A DNA stretch of 64,000 nt from Bacillus_AD sp047238185 (GCF_047238185.1 NZ_JBDFMI010000006.1:1054001-1118000); one strand, 5' to 3'; shown: positions 25,397-34,167, counted from the stretch's first letter. Translations and numbers: made by a program. Notes: generated from the letters alone by a model not told the origin.

Positions 25397-26044
25397 TTAA
25401 AATGATAACAGCCTCCTAAAATAACTGGAATAGGATTGGCTGACCGGAACTTTTGCGCCATTGTGCATCGATAGGATAAAAGTCGAATGCGAGTCAGGAT
25501 AGATTTCTTTAATTTGATGTACATTCACTATGAATGAGCGATGGCAGCGGATAAAGGTATCCATGGGTAATGAGTATTCAAATTGCTGCAAGGAATCCTT
25601 GTGGGTACCGTTGCATGAATCGGAATATATATAGGTGCGCCGGTTTTTTGCTTCCAAATAGACTACTTTGCTGAATGAGATAGGTGTCCAGCCATCATTC
25701 GATTTAACGGTAATGACCGATTTACCCTGCGAAGTCGACGGATAGATAGCCGTGATGCATCCCTGAAGCATGCCGTCATTATAAAAGGGAATTGCCTGGC
25801 CGCTATAAGGAGTGCCCAGGACATCACGGCTGATATAATCGGATATTTTTTTTTCGCTAGTTAATGCCTGATGGGTGATTGTTCCTTCTTTAACAAGATC
25901 GCCTGCTTTAAGCTTAAGGTCAATCCGTTTGCTAGGGCGGTAATATACATAACGTTCAGTGTCTGAAATGGCAATGGAAATTTCATGTGAGAACAGCTCG
26001 CTGATTACGTCTAGAAAAGTATCGATTACTAGTGGTTCCATCAT
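25397..26044 (-). CDS. LytTR-family transcriptional regulator with N-terminal sensor region
   Basis: A 215-residue protein. The C-terminal half (about 112-215) is a LytTR DNA-binding domain: SFSKVVYLEAKNRRTYIYSD, FEYSLPMDTFIRCHRSFIVNVHQIKEIYPDSHSTFILSMHNG and VSQSYSSYFRR. The N-terminal 100 residues look like a small PAS/GAF-type domain (AISDTERYVYYRPSKRIDL, GQAIPFYNDGMLQGCITAIYP) rather than a receiver, so it is probably a one-component sensor. It lies 128 bp upstream of the CoA-transferase gene in the same direction and is its likely regulator. GGAGG is 5 nt before the start. Confidence 0.83.
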   Translation of the reverse strand: MMEPLVIDTFLDVISELFSHEISIAISDTERYVYYRPSKRIDLKLKAGDLVKEGTITHQALTSEKKISDYISRDVLGTPYSGQAIPFYNDGMLQGCITAIYPSTSQGKSVITVKSNDGWTPISFSKVVYLEAKNRRTYIYSDSCNGTHKDSLQQFEYSLPMDTFIRCHRSFIVNVHQIKEIYPDSHSTFILSMHNGAKVPVSQSYSSYFRRLLSF

Positions 26045-26126
26045 TCATTCCTCCGGTTGTCTTCTGGTCTACATTCTTAAGTGTAAGGTGTTTTGCCGGA
26101 AATTTCTAATATGGTGTTCGAAAAAA

Positions 26127-26156
26127 AGGAGAGGCTGCATCTGCAGCCTCTCCTTT
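26127..26156. terminator. Bidirectional terminator
   Basis: Near-perfect stem AAAGGAGAGGCTGCA / TGCAGCCTCTCCTTTT with a 2-nt loop. It would end the minus-strand transcript coming from 26589, but array R3 now lies between that gene's stop codon and this hairpin. Confidence 0.8.
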
Positions 26157-26175
26157 TCAAAAGATACATATGATT

Positions 26176-26588
26176 CTTAAGTGGTGTGGCGCTTTGCGCT
26201 TTTGGTTACATCCAGCTGCAAGCGCCATCCCCTCGAGGTCTTAAACCAAGCCACTGTCAAAGGCGAAGAGCAGCCTTTGTCAGTGCCCCGTCTTAAGCTT
26301 GTCGGGGATAAGCAGGCGCTTTGCGCTTTTGGTTACATCCAGCTGCAAGCGCCATCCCCTCGAGGTCTTAAGCCAAGTCACTGTCAAAGGCGAAGAGCAG
26401 CCTTTGTCAGTGCCCCGTCTTAAGCTTGTCGGGGATAAGCAGGCGCTTTCTGCTTTTGGTTACATCCAGCTGCAAGCGCCATCCCCTCGAGGTCTTAAAC
26501 CAAGCCACTGTCAATGGCGAAGAGCAGCCTTTGTCAGTGCCCCGTCTTAAGCTTGTCGGGGATAAACGGGCGCTTTCTGCTTTTGATT
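26176..26588 (+). repeat. Palindromic repeat array R3 (tandem 127-bp A modules)
   Basis: A truncated right arm of A (CTTAAG at 26176), then three full A modules with module starts (GGCGCT) at 26188, 26315, 26442 and a final partial at 26569: an exact 127-bp period. Outer arms AGCGCC / GGCGCT, middle arms CCCCTCGAGGTCTTAA / TTAAGCTTGTCGGGG, inner hairpin CACTG-T-CAAAGGC / GCCTTTG-T-CAGTG. Copies differ by only a few bases, implying recent duplication. The right edge (CTTTCTGCTTTTGATTTCA) contains the stop codon of the next minus-strand gene. Confidence 0.9.
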
Positions 26589-27707
26589 TCATTGGATGAA
26601 TGTATACGGTTCTCCTACGCCATTCTTTGCCATGCTTGGCATTTCGCCAAGATAGAGGTTTTTTCCTGTTTTTTCGCTGAAGACGGCAAGGTATAATGGC
26701 GGCTCTCCAGTCTGGGTATCCTCGTATCCTTGGTAAAGGACATATACTTTTTGATCTTTTACCGTAAGATTATTGACGCTTATATAACTGAATGTCTTTG
26801 GCAGAGTAATAGCTAGTTCTTTTGCCCCGGTCAGTCCAGCGGTTTTAGCATCGATTATATAAAGCTTCCCTTTATTTATTTGCGCATAAAGTGTGCCTTT
26901 GTTCAAGTAAAGGTTGTTATCCAGTTGGTCAGCCTTTAATTGGGCAGGAAGATTTTTATAGATCAATTTCTTTTGCTTCATGTTGAGTTCAACCAATTTC
27001 GCTACCTTATCCGTATGAGCAATCAGATAAGCACCTTGCTGATCAGAAACTATTCTCCCTAACATAATATACTCGTCGGTTGCTTGGCCGATGTTGATTT
27101 CCTCATCCAGCACTTTTTTAAGAGTTAGAGTTTGCTGATTAATTTCATAGGCTTTGACGAATGATTGACTTTGATTATTGATCATAAGAATATAGTATAA
27201 TTGTCCATCGATTTCGGTGAATTTTTCGGCTGCCACTTGATCGTTCGATTGGATGCCAGGAAGAATACTATCATTTTTAGATACTTTTTTCGATGAATGA
27301 TCTTCTTTGGCTAGTGAAACGATTGGATCCTTTGATTTATAAGAAAATCTTTGGTCGAAATAAAGTGTGAATAAGCCTTTTTTTGTTTCAACAGATATCG
27401 CTTGTGCACTTTTTCGGTAAAGCGATTTATGTTGCAGTATTTGTTCATTTGCGCCCATTTTTTGGTCATATTCTGTTTTTGTAAATTCAGGTTTTCCGGC
27501 AGATAGCTGGACTTTTTCAAATTTGTCTGTGTCTACCTTGATTGTGTTTTCTATCTTGATTGGTGCGATGCTTAAGCGGTCGCCGGATATATCTTTAATG
27601 GGAAAAGAACGATTGACCGGCGCAGGGCTGACGGATGAGACAGTGATTAATATCACAAGCGAAACAACACTTATGAAAGTGACGGTCAGTATACGAGTAT
27701 ATTTCAT
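26589..27707 (-). CDS. Membrane-anchored extracytoplasmic protein of an ABC operon (function unknown)
   Basis: A 372-residue protein with an N-terminal membrane anchor (about 6-28) and a large extracytoplasmic domain. From about residue 100 there are repeating beta-rich segments (GQLYYILMINNQ, YIMLGRIVSDQQGAYLIAHTD, GTLYAQINKGKLYIIDAKTAG, VYVLYQGYEDTQTG) suggestive of a beta-propeller. It is the last gene of an operon with an ABC-2 permease (8 bp gap) and ATPase, so it probably assists that transporter at the membrane surface. AGGAGG supports ATG 27707; an ATG one codon earlier is also possible. No family name can be given. Confidence 0.7.
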   Translation of the reverse strand: MKYTRILTVTFISVVSLVILITVSSVSPAPVNRSFPIKDISGDRLSIAPIKIENTIKVDTDKFEKVQLSAGKPEFTKTEYDQKMGANEQILQHKSLYRKSAQAISVETKKGLFTLYFDQRFSYKSKDPIVSLAKEDHSSKKVSKNDSILPGIQSNDQVAAEKFTEIDGQLYYILMINNQSQSFVKAYEINQQTLTLKKVLDEEINIGQATDEYIMLGRIVSDQQGAYLIAHTDKVAKLVELNMKQKKLIYKNLPAQLKADQLDNNLYLNKGTLYAQINKGKLYIIDAKTAGLTGAKELAITLPKTFSYISVNNLTVKDQKVYVLYQGYEDTQTGEPPLYLAVFSEKTGKNLYLGEMPSMAKNGVGEPYTFIQ

Positions 27708-27717
27708 CATAATCCTC

Positions 27718-28530
27718 CTATATGGATACTTTCTTTTTTAATAGGTAGAAGCCGGCCAGGAAGCTGCCAACAAGAAAAACGAGTGTAAATGCCCAGTTCA
27801 ACTGGATGCTTTCGGTTGTATAAAGATACAGTGAATTCATATAGAAGAATAAGACTATGCTTGCCACTATGAATACAAGGCCTCCTATCAGTCCCCATAT
27901 CCGCTTGCTTCGATCCCATAGTACGAACACCGACAGCATACAGAACATCATGATAAGGAAGGATGCCTTATAGAGCAGTGTACCTATGCTTACAGGCAAT
28001 AAGAAGGTAATGATTTCTGAATGAATCAATGTTGTCTTGATCAGTTGGCCATCAATGGCTTCTGCAGGGAGAATGGTTTTCATGACTAATGTTCCAATGT
28101 AGAGATTGAGCAGGACAATTCCATAGAACGTAAAAAAGACAAAGAGAAAAACTAATAGTTTAGAAAAATAGATGCGCAGCCGGCTGCCTTTAATGCTTAA
28201 CAATAAATAAATGCGTTTTGTCGCACCGAACCATTCTTTGTACCATAAATAGAAACCGGAAAGAATCAGAATTAAAGCGATGAGAACCATAAACAGGATG
28301 GGAAGGGGATTTTCATCCAGAATGGTCGACATGGAAAACGGAGTCAGCCCGCTGACGTATTCACTCATCGATTTGCCGCTCTCGGCTGCATCTTTGACCA
28401 GGTTAGAGTGGATATTATTTATGATTTTAAAGAAAAATGTTTGGAAGCCGACGGTGGCAATTACAAAGATTCCAATTAGGAAGGGAATAATCTTCCGTAA
28501 ATCTGTTTCAACCAATGTTAAGAATTTCAT
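27718..28530 (-). CDS. ABC-2 type transporter permease
   Basis: A 270-residue membrane protein with about six helices: FLIGIFVIATVGFQTFFF, PILFMVLIALILILSGFYLWY, LLVFLFVFFTFYGIVLLNLYIG and three more. The long first extracellular loop contains YVSGLTPFSMSTILDENPLP. It is the membrane partner of the ATPase encoded 14 bp upstream. Organisation and size resemble YtrC/D-type or bacteriocin-export permeases. Substrate unknown. Confidence 0.8.
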   Translation of the reverse strand: MKFLTLVETDLRKIIPFLIGIFVIATVGFQTFFFKIINNIHSNLVKDAAESGKSMSEYVSGLTPFSMSTILDENPLPILFMVLIALILILSGFYLWYKEWFGATKRIYLLLSIKGSRLRIYFSKLLVFLFVFFTFYGIVLLNLYIGTLVMKTILPAEAIDGQLIKTTLIHSEIITFLLPVSIGTLLYKASFLIMMFCMLSVFVLWDRSKRIWGLIGGLVFIVASIVLFFYMNSLYLYTTESIQLNWAFTLVFLVGSFLAGFYLLKKKVSI

Positions 28531-28544
28531 TATGATTTATCTCC

Positions 28545-29234
28545 TTATCCTCGATATATTTTCCGCATTTTTTCCACAATGGTGAAGCCTTCCCGATCGG
28601 CCTCTTCCTTGGAAAAGCTGCATAATACTTTTCCTTCTTCCAATAGGAATACATGGTCTGCAATACTTTCGATTTCGTCAATTTCATGTGTGGTGATAAT
28701 GATGGTCTGGCCTTCAATCATAAAATCGGACTTGAGGGATGCGATAAATTCCTCCCGTGAAAAAATATCGATGCCGCTAAACGGTTCATCCATCAGAACA
28801 TAAGGGGCGTTCTGGCTTAACCCGATTACAATGGTAAAACGCGCCAGATTTCCCTTGGATAATTCCTTCAGGCGGCGTTCCTTCGGCAATTTGAAGAATT
28901 CAACCATTCTCCATGCTTTGTCCATGTCGAATGAATCGTAATAAATATTGGCCATTTTTAAGTTTTCTTCGACGGTCCAATTCAGGTCATGTGTGGGAAC
29001 ATCCGCTAGAAAAGCAATCGAATCGATATTTTTTTCATTGACCGGTTTTCCTTCCAGAAGAATTTGGCCCTTCGTAATAGGGACAAGCCGCATGATCGAT
29101 TTCATGGTTGTGCTTTTGCCCACGCCGTTCAGGCCTAAAAGACAGCTGATTTTCCCTTTTTCGAAAGTCAGGCTTACATCGTCCAATATTGTTTTTTTGC
29201 CGTATTTTTTGGTGACATTACGCAATTCAATCAT
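28545..29234 (-). CDS. ABC transporter ATP-binding protein (YtrB-like)
   Basis: A 229-residue ATPase with Walker A GLNGVGKST, a weakly conserved signature LSKGN, Walker B YVLMDEP and the switch His in ITTHEID. The first gene of a three-gene minus-strand operon (ATPase, permease, anchored protein). It resembles YtrB-like exporters, which are usually led by a GntR repressor gene; none is present here. ATG 29234 follows GGAGG by 10 nt; an in-frame ATG seven codons earlier has no ribosome binding site. Confidence 0.87.
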   Translation of the reverse strand: MIELRNVTKKYGKKTILDDVSLTFEKGKISCLLGLNGVGKSTTMKSIMRLVPITKGQILLEGKPVNEKNIDSIAFLADVPTHDLNWTVEENLKMANIYYDSFDMDKAWRMVEFFKLPKERRLKELSKGNLARFTIVIGLSQNAPYVLMDEPFSGIDIFSREEFIASLKSDFMIEGQTIIITTHEIDEIESIADHVFLLEEGKVLCSFSKEEADREGFTIVEKMRKIYRG

Positions 29235-29455
29235 ATATAGTGAACCTCCATCCAATTAGTAAGAAGTACTTGCTTCATCTGTTACCAGTATGAAAGGAAA
29301 ATCTTAATATCTATGGAGAACAATTCTTAAGTTTGTCTTAAGATGGCCAAGATTTACATGGATGAAAATGGATGGTTGGGGGGGTATGAATCATTTGCAT
29401 GCTTAGTGTTACACTGAAGGGAACACTAAAGAATACAGCAAGGGAAGGAGCAAGT

Positions 29456-29707
29456 ATGGGAAAAGGACAAACATGCAAGTGCGGGAATCCATTGACCTTC
29501 ACTGACAGCGTACCGGTTTGGGTATACTGTGAGGAGCCTTCTTGCGATTATGTGGTCATGTATGGAGATTGGCAAATAGACAGGATTTATAAAACATATA
29601 GCGAGAATAAATTTTGGAAATCGGGACCGAAAAAAGGATGGTACAGAGGGAGCCCTGTTTCCATCCATATAACGGATATAAAGAAAAATTTCAGGTGGGG
29701 CAGGTAG
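29456..29707 (+). CDS. Small cysteine-containing protein, probable zinc ribbon
   Basis: An 83-residue protein beginning MGKGQTCKCGNPLTFTD with a second cysteine pair in VYCEEPSCDYVV. The spacing (CxC ... CxxxxxC) suggests a zinc or structural Cys4 knuckle. The rest is aromatic-rich and basic (FWKSGPKKGWYRG). AAGGAG lies just upstream of ATG 29456. Family not recognised; single-gene unit with its own terminator. Confidence 0.65.
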   Translation: MGKGQTCKCGNPLTFTDSVPVWVYCEEPSCDYVVMYGDWQIDRIYKTYSENKFWKSGPKKGWYRGSPVSIHITDIKKNFRWGR

Positions 29708-29742
29708 AGGTTTAAAAAATTCTTTTCGATGAATATCGAAGA

Positions 29743-29773
29743 AAAAAACCCGGAAATCAATTCCAGGTTTTTT
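29743..29773. terminator. Bidirectional terminator
   Basis: AAAAAACCCGGAA / TTCCAGGTTTTTT stem between the convergent small gene and codA. A smaller dyad TTCGAT-N4-ATCGAA lies at 29724-29739. Confidence 0.85.
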
Positions 29774-29778
29774 CTCTA

Positions 29779-31050
29779 TTACATAAAATCAATCTGATTC
29801 GTCTTGTCCAAATGAACCTCTGTTTGTTTAGGTTTCGTTTGGGCAATGATGTGTCCATTGCGGAACGAATAAAGGACTTCAGCCTGTAGCCGAAGGGCAT
29901 GGTAGCCATCCTTTGCATTCAATACGATAAAGTTGGCCGGATTGTTTTCTTCAATGCCGTATTGCTTTAATTCAAGAGCCTTCGCACTGTTTTCCGTGAT
30001 GAAGCGAAGCGAGTTCTTAATGTCGCTGTAGCCCATCAGCTGTGAAGCGTGCAAGCCCATATGCAGCACCTGCAGCATATTTCCGTTTCCGATCGGATAC
30101 CATGGGTCCATGATGTCATCGTGGCCGAAGCAGACATTCAGGCCGTTCTGGTCGAGCTCTTTTACGCGGGTCAAGCCGCGGCGTTTCGGATATGTGTCAA
30201 AGCGGCCTTGTAGATGGATGTTGACAAGCGGGTTGGCTACAAAATTCATTTGCGCAAGTCCTAGGACGCGCATTAATTTATAGGTGTAGGCATCATTGTA
30301 TGATCCCATGGCAGTCGTATGGCTGGCTGTAACGCGGCCTTGGTAGCCGTTATGGATTGTCTCGCGTGCGACTACCTCCAAATGCCTTGATTGTTCATCG
30401 TCGATTTCATCGCAGTGGATGTCGATCGATTTATCATACTTCATGGCGATTTTGAATAAATCCTTGATGGATTGAACACCGTCATCTCTTGTGAATTCGA
30501 AATGGGGAATGCCTCCGACGACATCTGCACCCATTTTCATTGCTTCTTCAAGCAACTCAAGTCCGTTCGGGTAAGAGATCAATCCTTCCTGGGGAAATGC
30601 TACAATCTGGACGTCTACAAAATCCTTCATTTCCTCTTTCACTTCAAGCATTGCTTCAAGTGCAACCAAAGATGGGTCAGTTGTATCGACATGTGTGCGG
30701 ACATGCCCGATGCCGCCTGCTATTTGCCATGACAGTGCCTTTTTGGCACGGTCTTTCACGTCTTGCTTCGTCAATGATTCCTTCCGCTCAGACCAGCATT
30801 GGATGCCCTCGAATAGTGTGCCGCTTTCGTTCCATCTCGGCTGCCCGGCTGTTAATGTTGTATCCAGGTGGATGTGCGGCTCAACAAAGGGAGCACATAC
30901 AAGATTTCCTTGTAAATCCAATGTTTCAGCATTTTCGGCTGTCAGTGTGCCGGCCTCTTTTATTTGTGAAAAACGGCCATCCTTAATGAGAAGATCCCAT
31001 AGCCCCTCACGACCAAAAATGGAGGCATTAGCCAACTTTTTCAAGTTCAT
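29779..31050 (-). CDS. codA: Cytosine deaminase
   Basis: A 423-residue amidohydrolase. Metal ligands and catalytic residues are seen in EPHIHLD, DIHCDEIDD (His/Glu), ASHTTAMGS and CFGHDDIMDPWYPIG (catalytic Asp), matching E. coli CodA. It converts cytosine to uracil and ammonia for pyrimidine salvage. It overlaps codB by 23 bp and has its own AGGAGG 9 nt before the ATG, so the pair is translationally coupled. Upstream PyrR-type attenuation links it to pyrimidine supply. Confidence 0.94.
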   Translation of the reverse strand: MNLKKLANASIFGREGLWDLLIKDGRFSQIKEAGTLTAENAETLDLQGNLVCAPFVEPHIHLDTTLTAGQPRWNESGTLFEGIQCWSERKESLTKQDVKDRAKKALSWQIAGGIGHVRTHVDTTDPSLVALEAMLEVKEEMKDFVDVQIVAFPQEGLISYPNGLELLEEAMKMGADVVGGIPHFEFTRDDGVQSIKDLFKIAMKYDKSIDIHCDEIDDEQSRHLEVVARETIHNGYQGRVTASHTTAMGSYNDAYTYKLMRVLGLAQMNFVANPLVNIHLQGRFDTYPKRRGLTRVKELDQNGLNVCFGHDDIMDPWYPIGNGNMLQVLHMGLHASQLMGYSDIKNSLRFITENSAKALELKQYGIEENNPANFIVLNAKDGYHALRLQAEVLYSFRNGHIIAQTKPKQTEVHLDKTNQIDFM

Positions 31051-32305
31051 AGATTTCTTCCTCCTTTTTTGTAGATACTGCATTTGTTTTCATTACTTTT
31101 ACAGCGGCGAAGTAGGCGATCCCTGTTACCAGTAATGTATTGACAGGCGCGATGCCTGGAAGGGTTAGCCCGGCGATTACGCCCGCTGCCCAAGCGATGA
31201 CTGCAGGAATATGAAGATTTTTGATCTCCGCTTTTTCGTATTCGACGTACTTGCGTTTTTTGATAAAGAAGAAATCAACGATGATAATCGCTCCTACAGC
31301 CGGCAAAGTCGATCCAAGGAATGTCAGCCAGCTGACGAAATTGTTATACAACCAAGTTGCAAGCAATGTACCGATAGCTCCATTAATCATAACCATGACG
31401 ACTTTCGGTTTTTTGAACATAGTTGCAAAGCCTAAACCTGAAGCATATAAGGCATTATCATTCGTCGTCCATATATTCAGTCCAAGCACAAGGATGGCAG
31501 GAAGCATTAAACCCTGTGAAAACATAACGTCAGATATATCATTGTGGCCGGTTGCGATTGTACCGATAGCCCCAAATAGGAACATTAATGTGTTTCCAAG
31601 GAAAAACGCGATAACAGTTGTAATAACCGCATGTTTGCCTGACTTGGCAAAACGTGCGAAGTCAGGAGTCAGTGTACCTCCGCTGATGAAAGAACCTACT
31701 GTGATTGTCAGGGCAGCAGCCAGTGTTAAAGAAGAACCAGGGGCATAGGCCATTAAAGCATCGATTCCCCCCATATCCTGAACAGCTGTTGTAGCGCTCA
31801 TGCTTCCAAGTACGGCGATTGCTGGCACAGCAACCATACTTAGTATTGTCAAAGCTTTCATTCCGAAATAAGCAGTTACTGTCATTAAAATACCGAATAC
31901 AATGACAAGTGCCAGAGTAGGGATTCCAGTCACTTTATGGACAGGATAAGCGAACATGCCGACACCGACGCCGAACCAGCCGACTTGTGTGGCACACAGC
32001 ATGAACGAGCTGATATAAGACCCTTTCTTACCAAATGAATATTGCGCAAGCAGATGAGTGGATAATCCTGTTTTTGCTGCAATATAGCTTAAAGATCCAG
32101 TGAACGCACCGAGAATGACATTACCAATCAAAATAACGCCGATCAGATGAGTGAAGGTCATTCCTTCTCCTAAAGAACCGCCAGCCCACATACTTGCCGA
32201 GAAAAAGGTAAAACCTAGCATAACGGCCAGCATCTTGATGAAGCTGTTTCTTTGCCCTTTCGGAACTGGTGAAAATGAGTAATCTTTATCTTGTAGTTGC
32301 ATCAT
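31028..32305 (-). CDS. codB: Cytosine permease
   Basis: A 425-residue, 12-helix transporter of the NCS1 family. CodB-like features: an N-terminal cytosolic stretch (MMQLQDKDYSFSPVPKGQRN), then SASMWAGGSLGEGMTFTHLIG and a WTTNDNALYASGLGFA loop. It imports cytosine for the deaminase encoded downstream. Two adjacent ATGs (32305/32302) follow GGGAGG by 5 and 8 nt. First gene after a PyrR-type leader. Confidence 0.94.
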   Translation of the reverse strand: MMQLQDKDYSFSPVPKGQRNSFIKMLAVMLGFTFFSASMWAGGSLGEGMTFTHLIGVILIGNVILGAFTGSLSYIAAKTGLSTHLLAQYSFGKKGSYISSFMLCATQVGWFGVGVGMFAYPVHKVTGIPTLALVIVFGILMTVTAYFGMKALTILSMVAVPAIAVLGSMSATTAVQDMGGIDALMAYAPGSSLTLAAALTITVGSFISGGTLTPDFARFAKSGKHAVITTVIAFFLGNTLMFLFGAIGTIATGHNDISDVMFSQGLMLPAILVLGLNIWTTNDNALYASGLGFATMFKKPKVVMVMINGAIGTLLATWLYNNFVSWLTFLGSTLPAVGAIIIVDFFFIKKRKYVEYEKAEIKNLHIPAVIAWAAGVIAGLTLPGIAPVNTLLVTGIAYFAAVKVMKTNAVSTKKEEEIYELEKVG

Positions 32306-32369
32306 TATTTCCTCCCAAGTTTTTAAGCTTGGTGAGCTTCTCGGCATATGTTTTATTGCCTCTGGCATA

Positions 32370-32400
32370 CAAAAAACCACTTATCATCATTGACAAGTGG
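32370..32400 (-). terminator. Attenuator terminator of codBA
   Basis: Minus-strand hairpin CCACTT / AAGTGG followed by T6, 66 bp upstream of codB. It lies downstream of a PyrR-binding-loop sequence, so it is conditional. Confidence 0.8.
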
Positions 32401-32461
32401 TGTAATCTTTGAAAGTCAGTGCAATCGTACGGACATATGCACATTCCAAACAGAATATCGC

Positions 32462-32497
32462 CCACCTTGTCAGCCTCACAGGACTGTACTTAAAGGT
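32462..32497 (-). promoter_or_regulatory. PyrR binding loop (pyrimidine attenuator)
   Basis: The minus strand reads CCTTTAAGTACAGTCC then TGTGAGGCTGACAAGG. It forms a hairpin with the conserved PyrR loop pattern AGUCC-NGNGAGG-CU, closed by CAG/CUG and an outer CCUU/AAGG. In pyr operons UMP-bound PyrR stabilises this anti-antiterminator so that the downstream terminator forms. Here it would shut off cytosine uptake and deamination when pyrimidines are plentiful. PyrR itself is not encoded in the window. Confidence 0.82.
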
Positions 32498-32625
32498 TAT
32501 TTTTAAAACTAAAATTATCCTAACAAAATATTATTGGAAATCCAATGGTAATTGATTACAAGTTAACCATATGTCCATAGTAGATTGGATGATAGCGGTT
32601 CAAGATACCGATCCATATTCCATGT

Positions 32626-33000
32626 TATAATGAAGTCAATCTATTAAACGTGAACGTTGGAAGGCTATCTATAGAACAGATGAAATTTCTGAAGGAAACA
32701 GGGGGCTAGGCCCTCTAGTGGAATGTAGCATGGACGAAGGAAGGCTAACCGGATGACAATTGCCCCCGGGATCAGGTGCAACCATCTCCTCTTGCCGCTT
32801 GGTTAAGAATAGTCAGTCTTTAAGCGTAACTGTTTCATTTACCTTGCATAAGAAATATAATACGAGAAGTGTGTCTGTTAAATGTTCGATTAAACATGCA
32901 GAAGCGGTTTTACTGGCTGAACCAGTGAGATTTCCGCTGCAAGCAAAAGCGGAAGGATAGAGGAAGTAGTCCACTTTATTTAATAGATAATGAATGGAAA
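32626..33000 (+). ncRNA. Long structured leader or small RNA of unknown type
   Basis: An extended -10 (TGTTATAAT, TATAAT at 32626-32631) implies transcription from about 32638, 390 nt before the SEC-C gene. The region is GC-richer than normal spacers here and contains local hairpins: AGGGGGC-TAG-GCCCTCT around 32698-32716 and TTCCGCT / AGCGGAA near 32931-32955. It also has purine-rich single-stranded stretches (GAAGGAAACAGG, GGACGAAGGAAGG). I compared it from memory with RNase P, tmRNA, SRP, 6S, T-box, cobalamin, c-di-AMP, lysine and M-box consensus elements and found no fit. Open frames in it lack a ribosome binding site. Confidence 0.45.
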
Positions 33001-33025
33001 CAAGATACAGGAGGCAGAAGAAAGA

Positions 33026-34102
33026 ATGAATTTGGATGCAATGGATGAATATACATTAGAATCGATGCTTAGTTCTCTTAATATGGAGCAACTAAAAACT
33101 ATCCGTCGCAATCTCGCGTTGAAAAACATGAGTTCGTTAAGGAAAAAAGAGTTGGTCGTGGCACTAGCGGAGAATATTCCGTTGACAGTTGTAGAAAGGG
33201 CCCAATATTTGGATGTCGATCAATATTCAGCGATCCTTCAAATGATGACCAAGAACGGAATGATTGAAATCAGCCAGTTGGCTTTGGAAGACGTCTTTTA
33301 TTTAAGCAGCTTGGGATATGTGCATCCTGTTACAAAGGATGGGCAGCAGATGATTGTCATGCCGAAAGAAGTGACAGAGCAGTTCTACAAGCTAAATCCT
33401 GCTGTATTGAAGGAAAAGGTAAATGCAAACCAGAAAATCACTAATTTGTTGTTTGCCATCGCCCGCAATTACGGAATGGTTGAAGCGGATGTAATGAAGG
33501 AGATGATTCGCCGCTGCTCCGGCCTTGATTTGGAAGATACATGGCTGGTAGCTTATGTCGACCACCTTTCTGATTATTACAATGCGTTTGAAAGAAAAGA
33601 TGAGTATTTCGTTAGCGATCAAGTCAGCGATCCCGACCGTTTATGGAGCCAGCTTCAGCAGAGAGAAGAATTGCCTTACCATGAGCTGACACAGGATGAT
33701 ATGTTTAAGATGAATCGCCATGAAATGATTGAGCATACTCCTCAAGTACAAGAATTGCAGAATTTCATCCGAAACAGTTACGAGTTGGAGCCTGGCTTGA
33801 TTGAAGAGTTAATCCAGGAGGCTTTGATAAAAATCCAAAATGATGAACCTCTCAGCGATGTAGTCGGTTTCTTTGCGCAATATATGGATTTCCCATCCAG
33901 CGATGATGTCCAAACCTTTGCGGCATACCTGATCAATGTCATGAACCATACACGTTTATGGGTATTGAAGGGGCATGCGCCTGTTGAACTGGCGCCAGCG
34001 AAGCAAGGCACAGCACCGCAGGCTAAGAGCGACAAAGTGGGGCGCAATGAACCATGCCCATGCGGAAGCGGTAAAAAATATAAAAAATGCTGTGGAAAAT
34101 AA
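33026..34102 (+). CDS. SEC-C motif protein with N-terminal SAP/Rho-N-like region
   Basis: A 358-residue cytosolic protein. The N-terminus (about 8-52, LSSLNMEQLKTIRRNLALK, LRKKELVVALAENI) resembles a SAP or Rho-N helix-extended-helix nucleic-acid binding unit. The middle is helical and unassigned. The C-terminus ends in a SEC-C zinc motif, GRNEPCPCGSGKKYKKCCGK, as in SecA and YecA/YchJ proteins, which binds zinc and may contact ribosomes or SecB-like partners. AGGAGG at 33009-33014 favours ATG 33026 over an ATG at 32990. Role unknown; possibly translation- or nucleic-acid-associated. Confidence 0.78.
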   Translation: MNLDAMDEYTLESMLSSLNMEQLKTIRRNLALKNMSSLRKKELVVALAENIPLTVVERAQYLDVDQYSAILQMMTKNGMIEISQLALEDVFYLSSLGYVHPVTKDGQQMIVMPKEVTEQFYKLNPAVLKEKVNANQKITNLLFAIARNYGMVEADVMKEMIRRCSGLDLEDTWLVAYVDHLSDYYNAFERKDEYFVSDQVSDPDRLWSQLQQREELPYHELTQDDMFKMNRHEMIEHTPQVQELQNFIRNSYELEPGLIEELIQEALIKIQNDEPLSDVVGFFAQYMDFPSSDDVQTFAAYLINVMNHTRLWVLKGHAPVELAPAKQGTAPQAKSDKVGRNEPCPCGSGKKYKKCCGK

Positions 34103-34117
34103 GTCCATGGCGTGATG

Positions 34118-34167
34118 AAAAGGATAGAACATGCATGAAAGATGAATGCCTGTTCTATCCTTTTTTT
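34118..34167 (+). terminator. Terminator of the SEC-C gene
   Basis: AAAGGATAGAACA (34118-34131) pairs with TGTTCTATCCTTT and runs into T7; 19-nt loop region. Confidence 0.88.

Noticed and set aside
23748..26044. CoA-transferase and LytTR genes as part of a two-component system
   Set aside because: The LytTR protein lacks a receiver domain and no kinase gene is adjacent; a one-component regulator fits better.
32760..32960. A 66-codon frame in the SEC-C leader
   Set aside because: No ribosome binding site and it lies in a region that looks like structured RNA.
32640..33000. RNase P RNA, tmRNA or a known riboswitch upstream of the SEC-C gene
   Set aside because: The universal RNase P GAGGAAAGUCC block, the tmRNA tag and CCA end, T-box, cobalamin and other consensus blocks are all missing.
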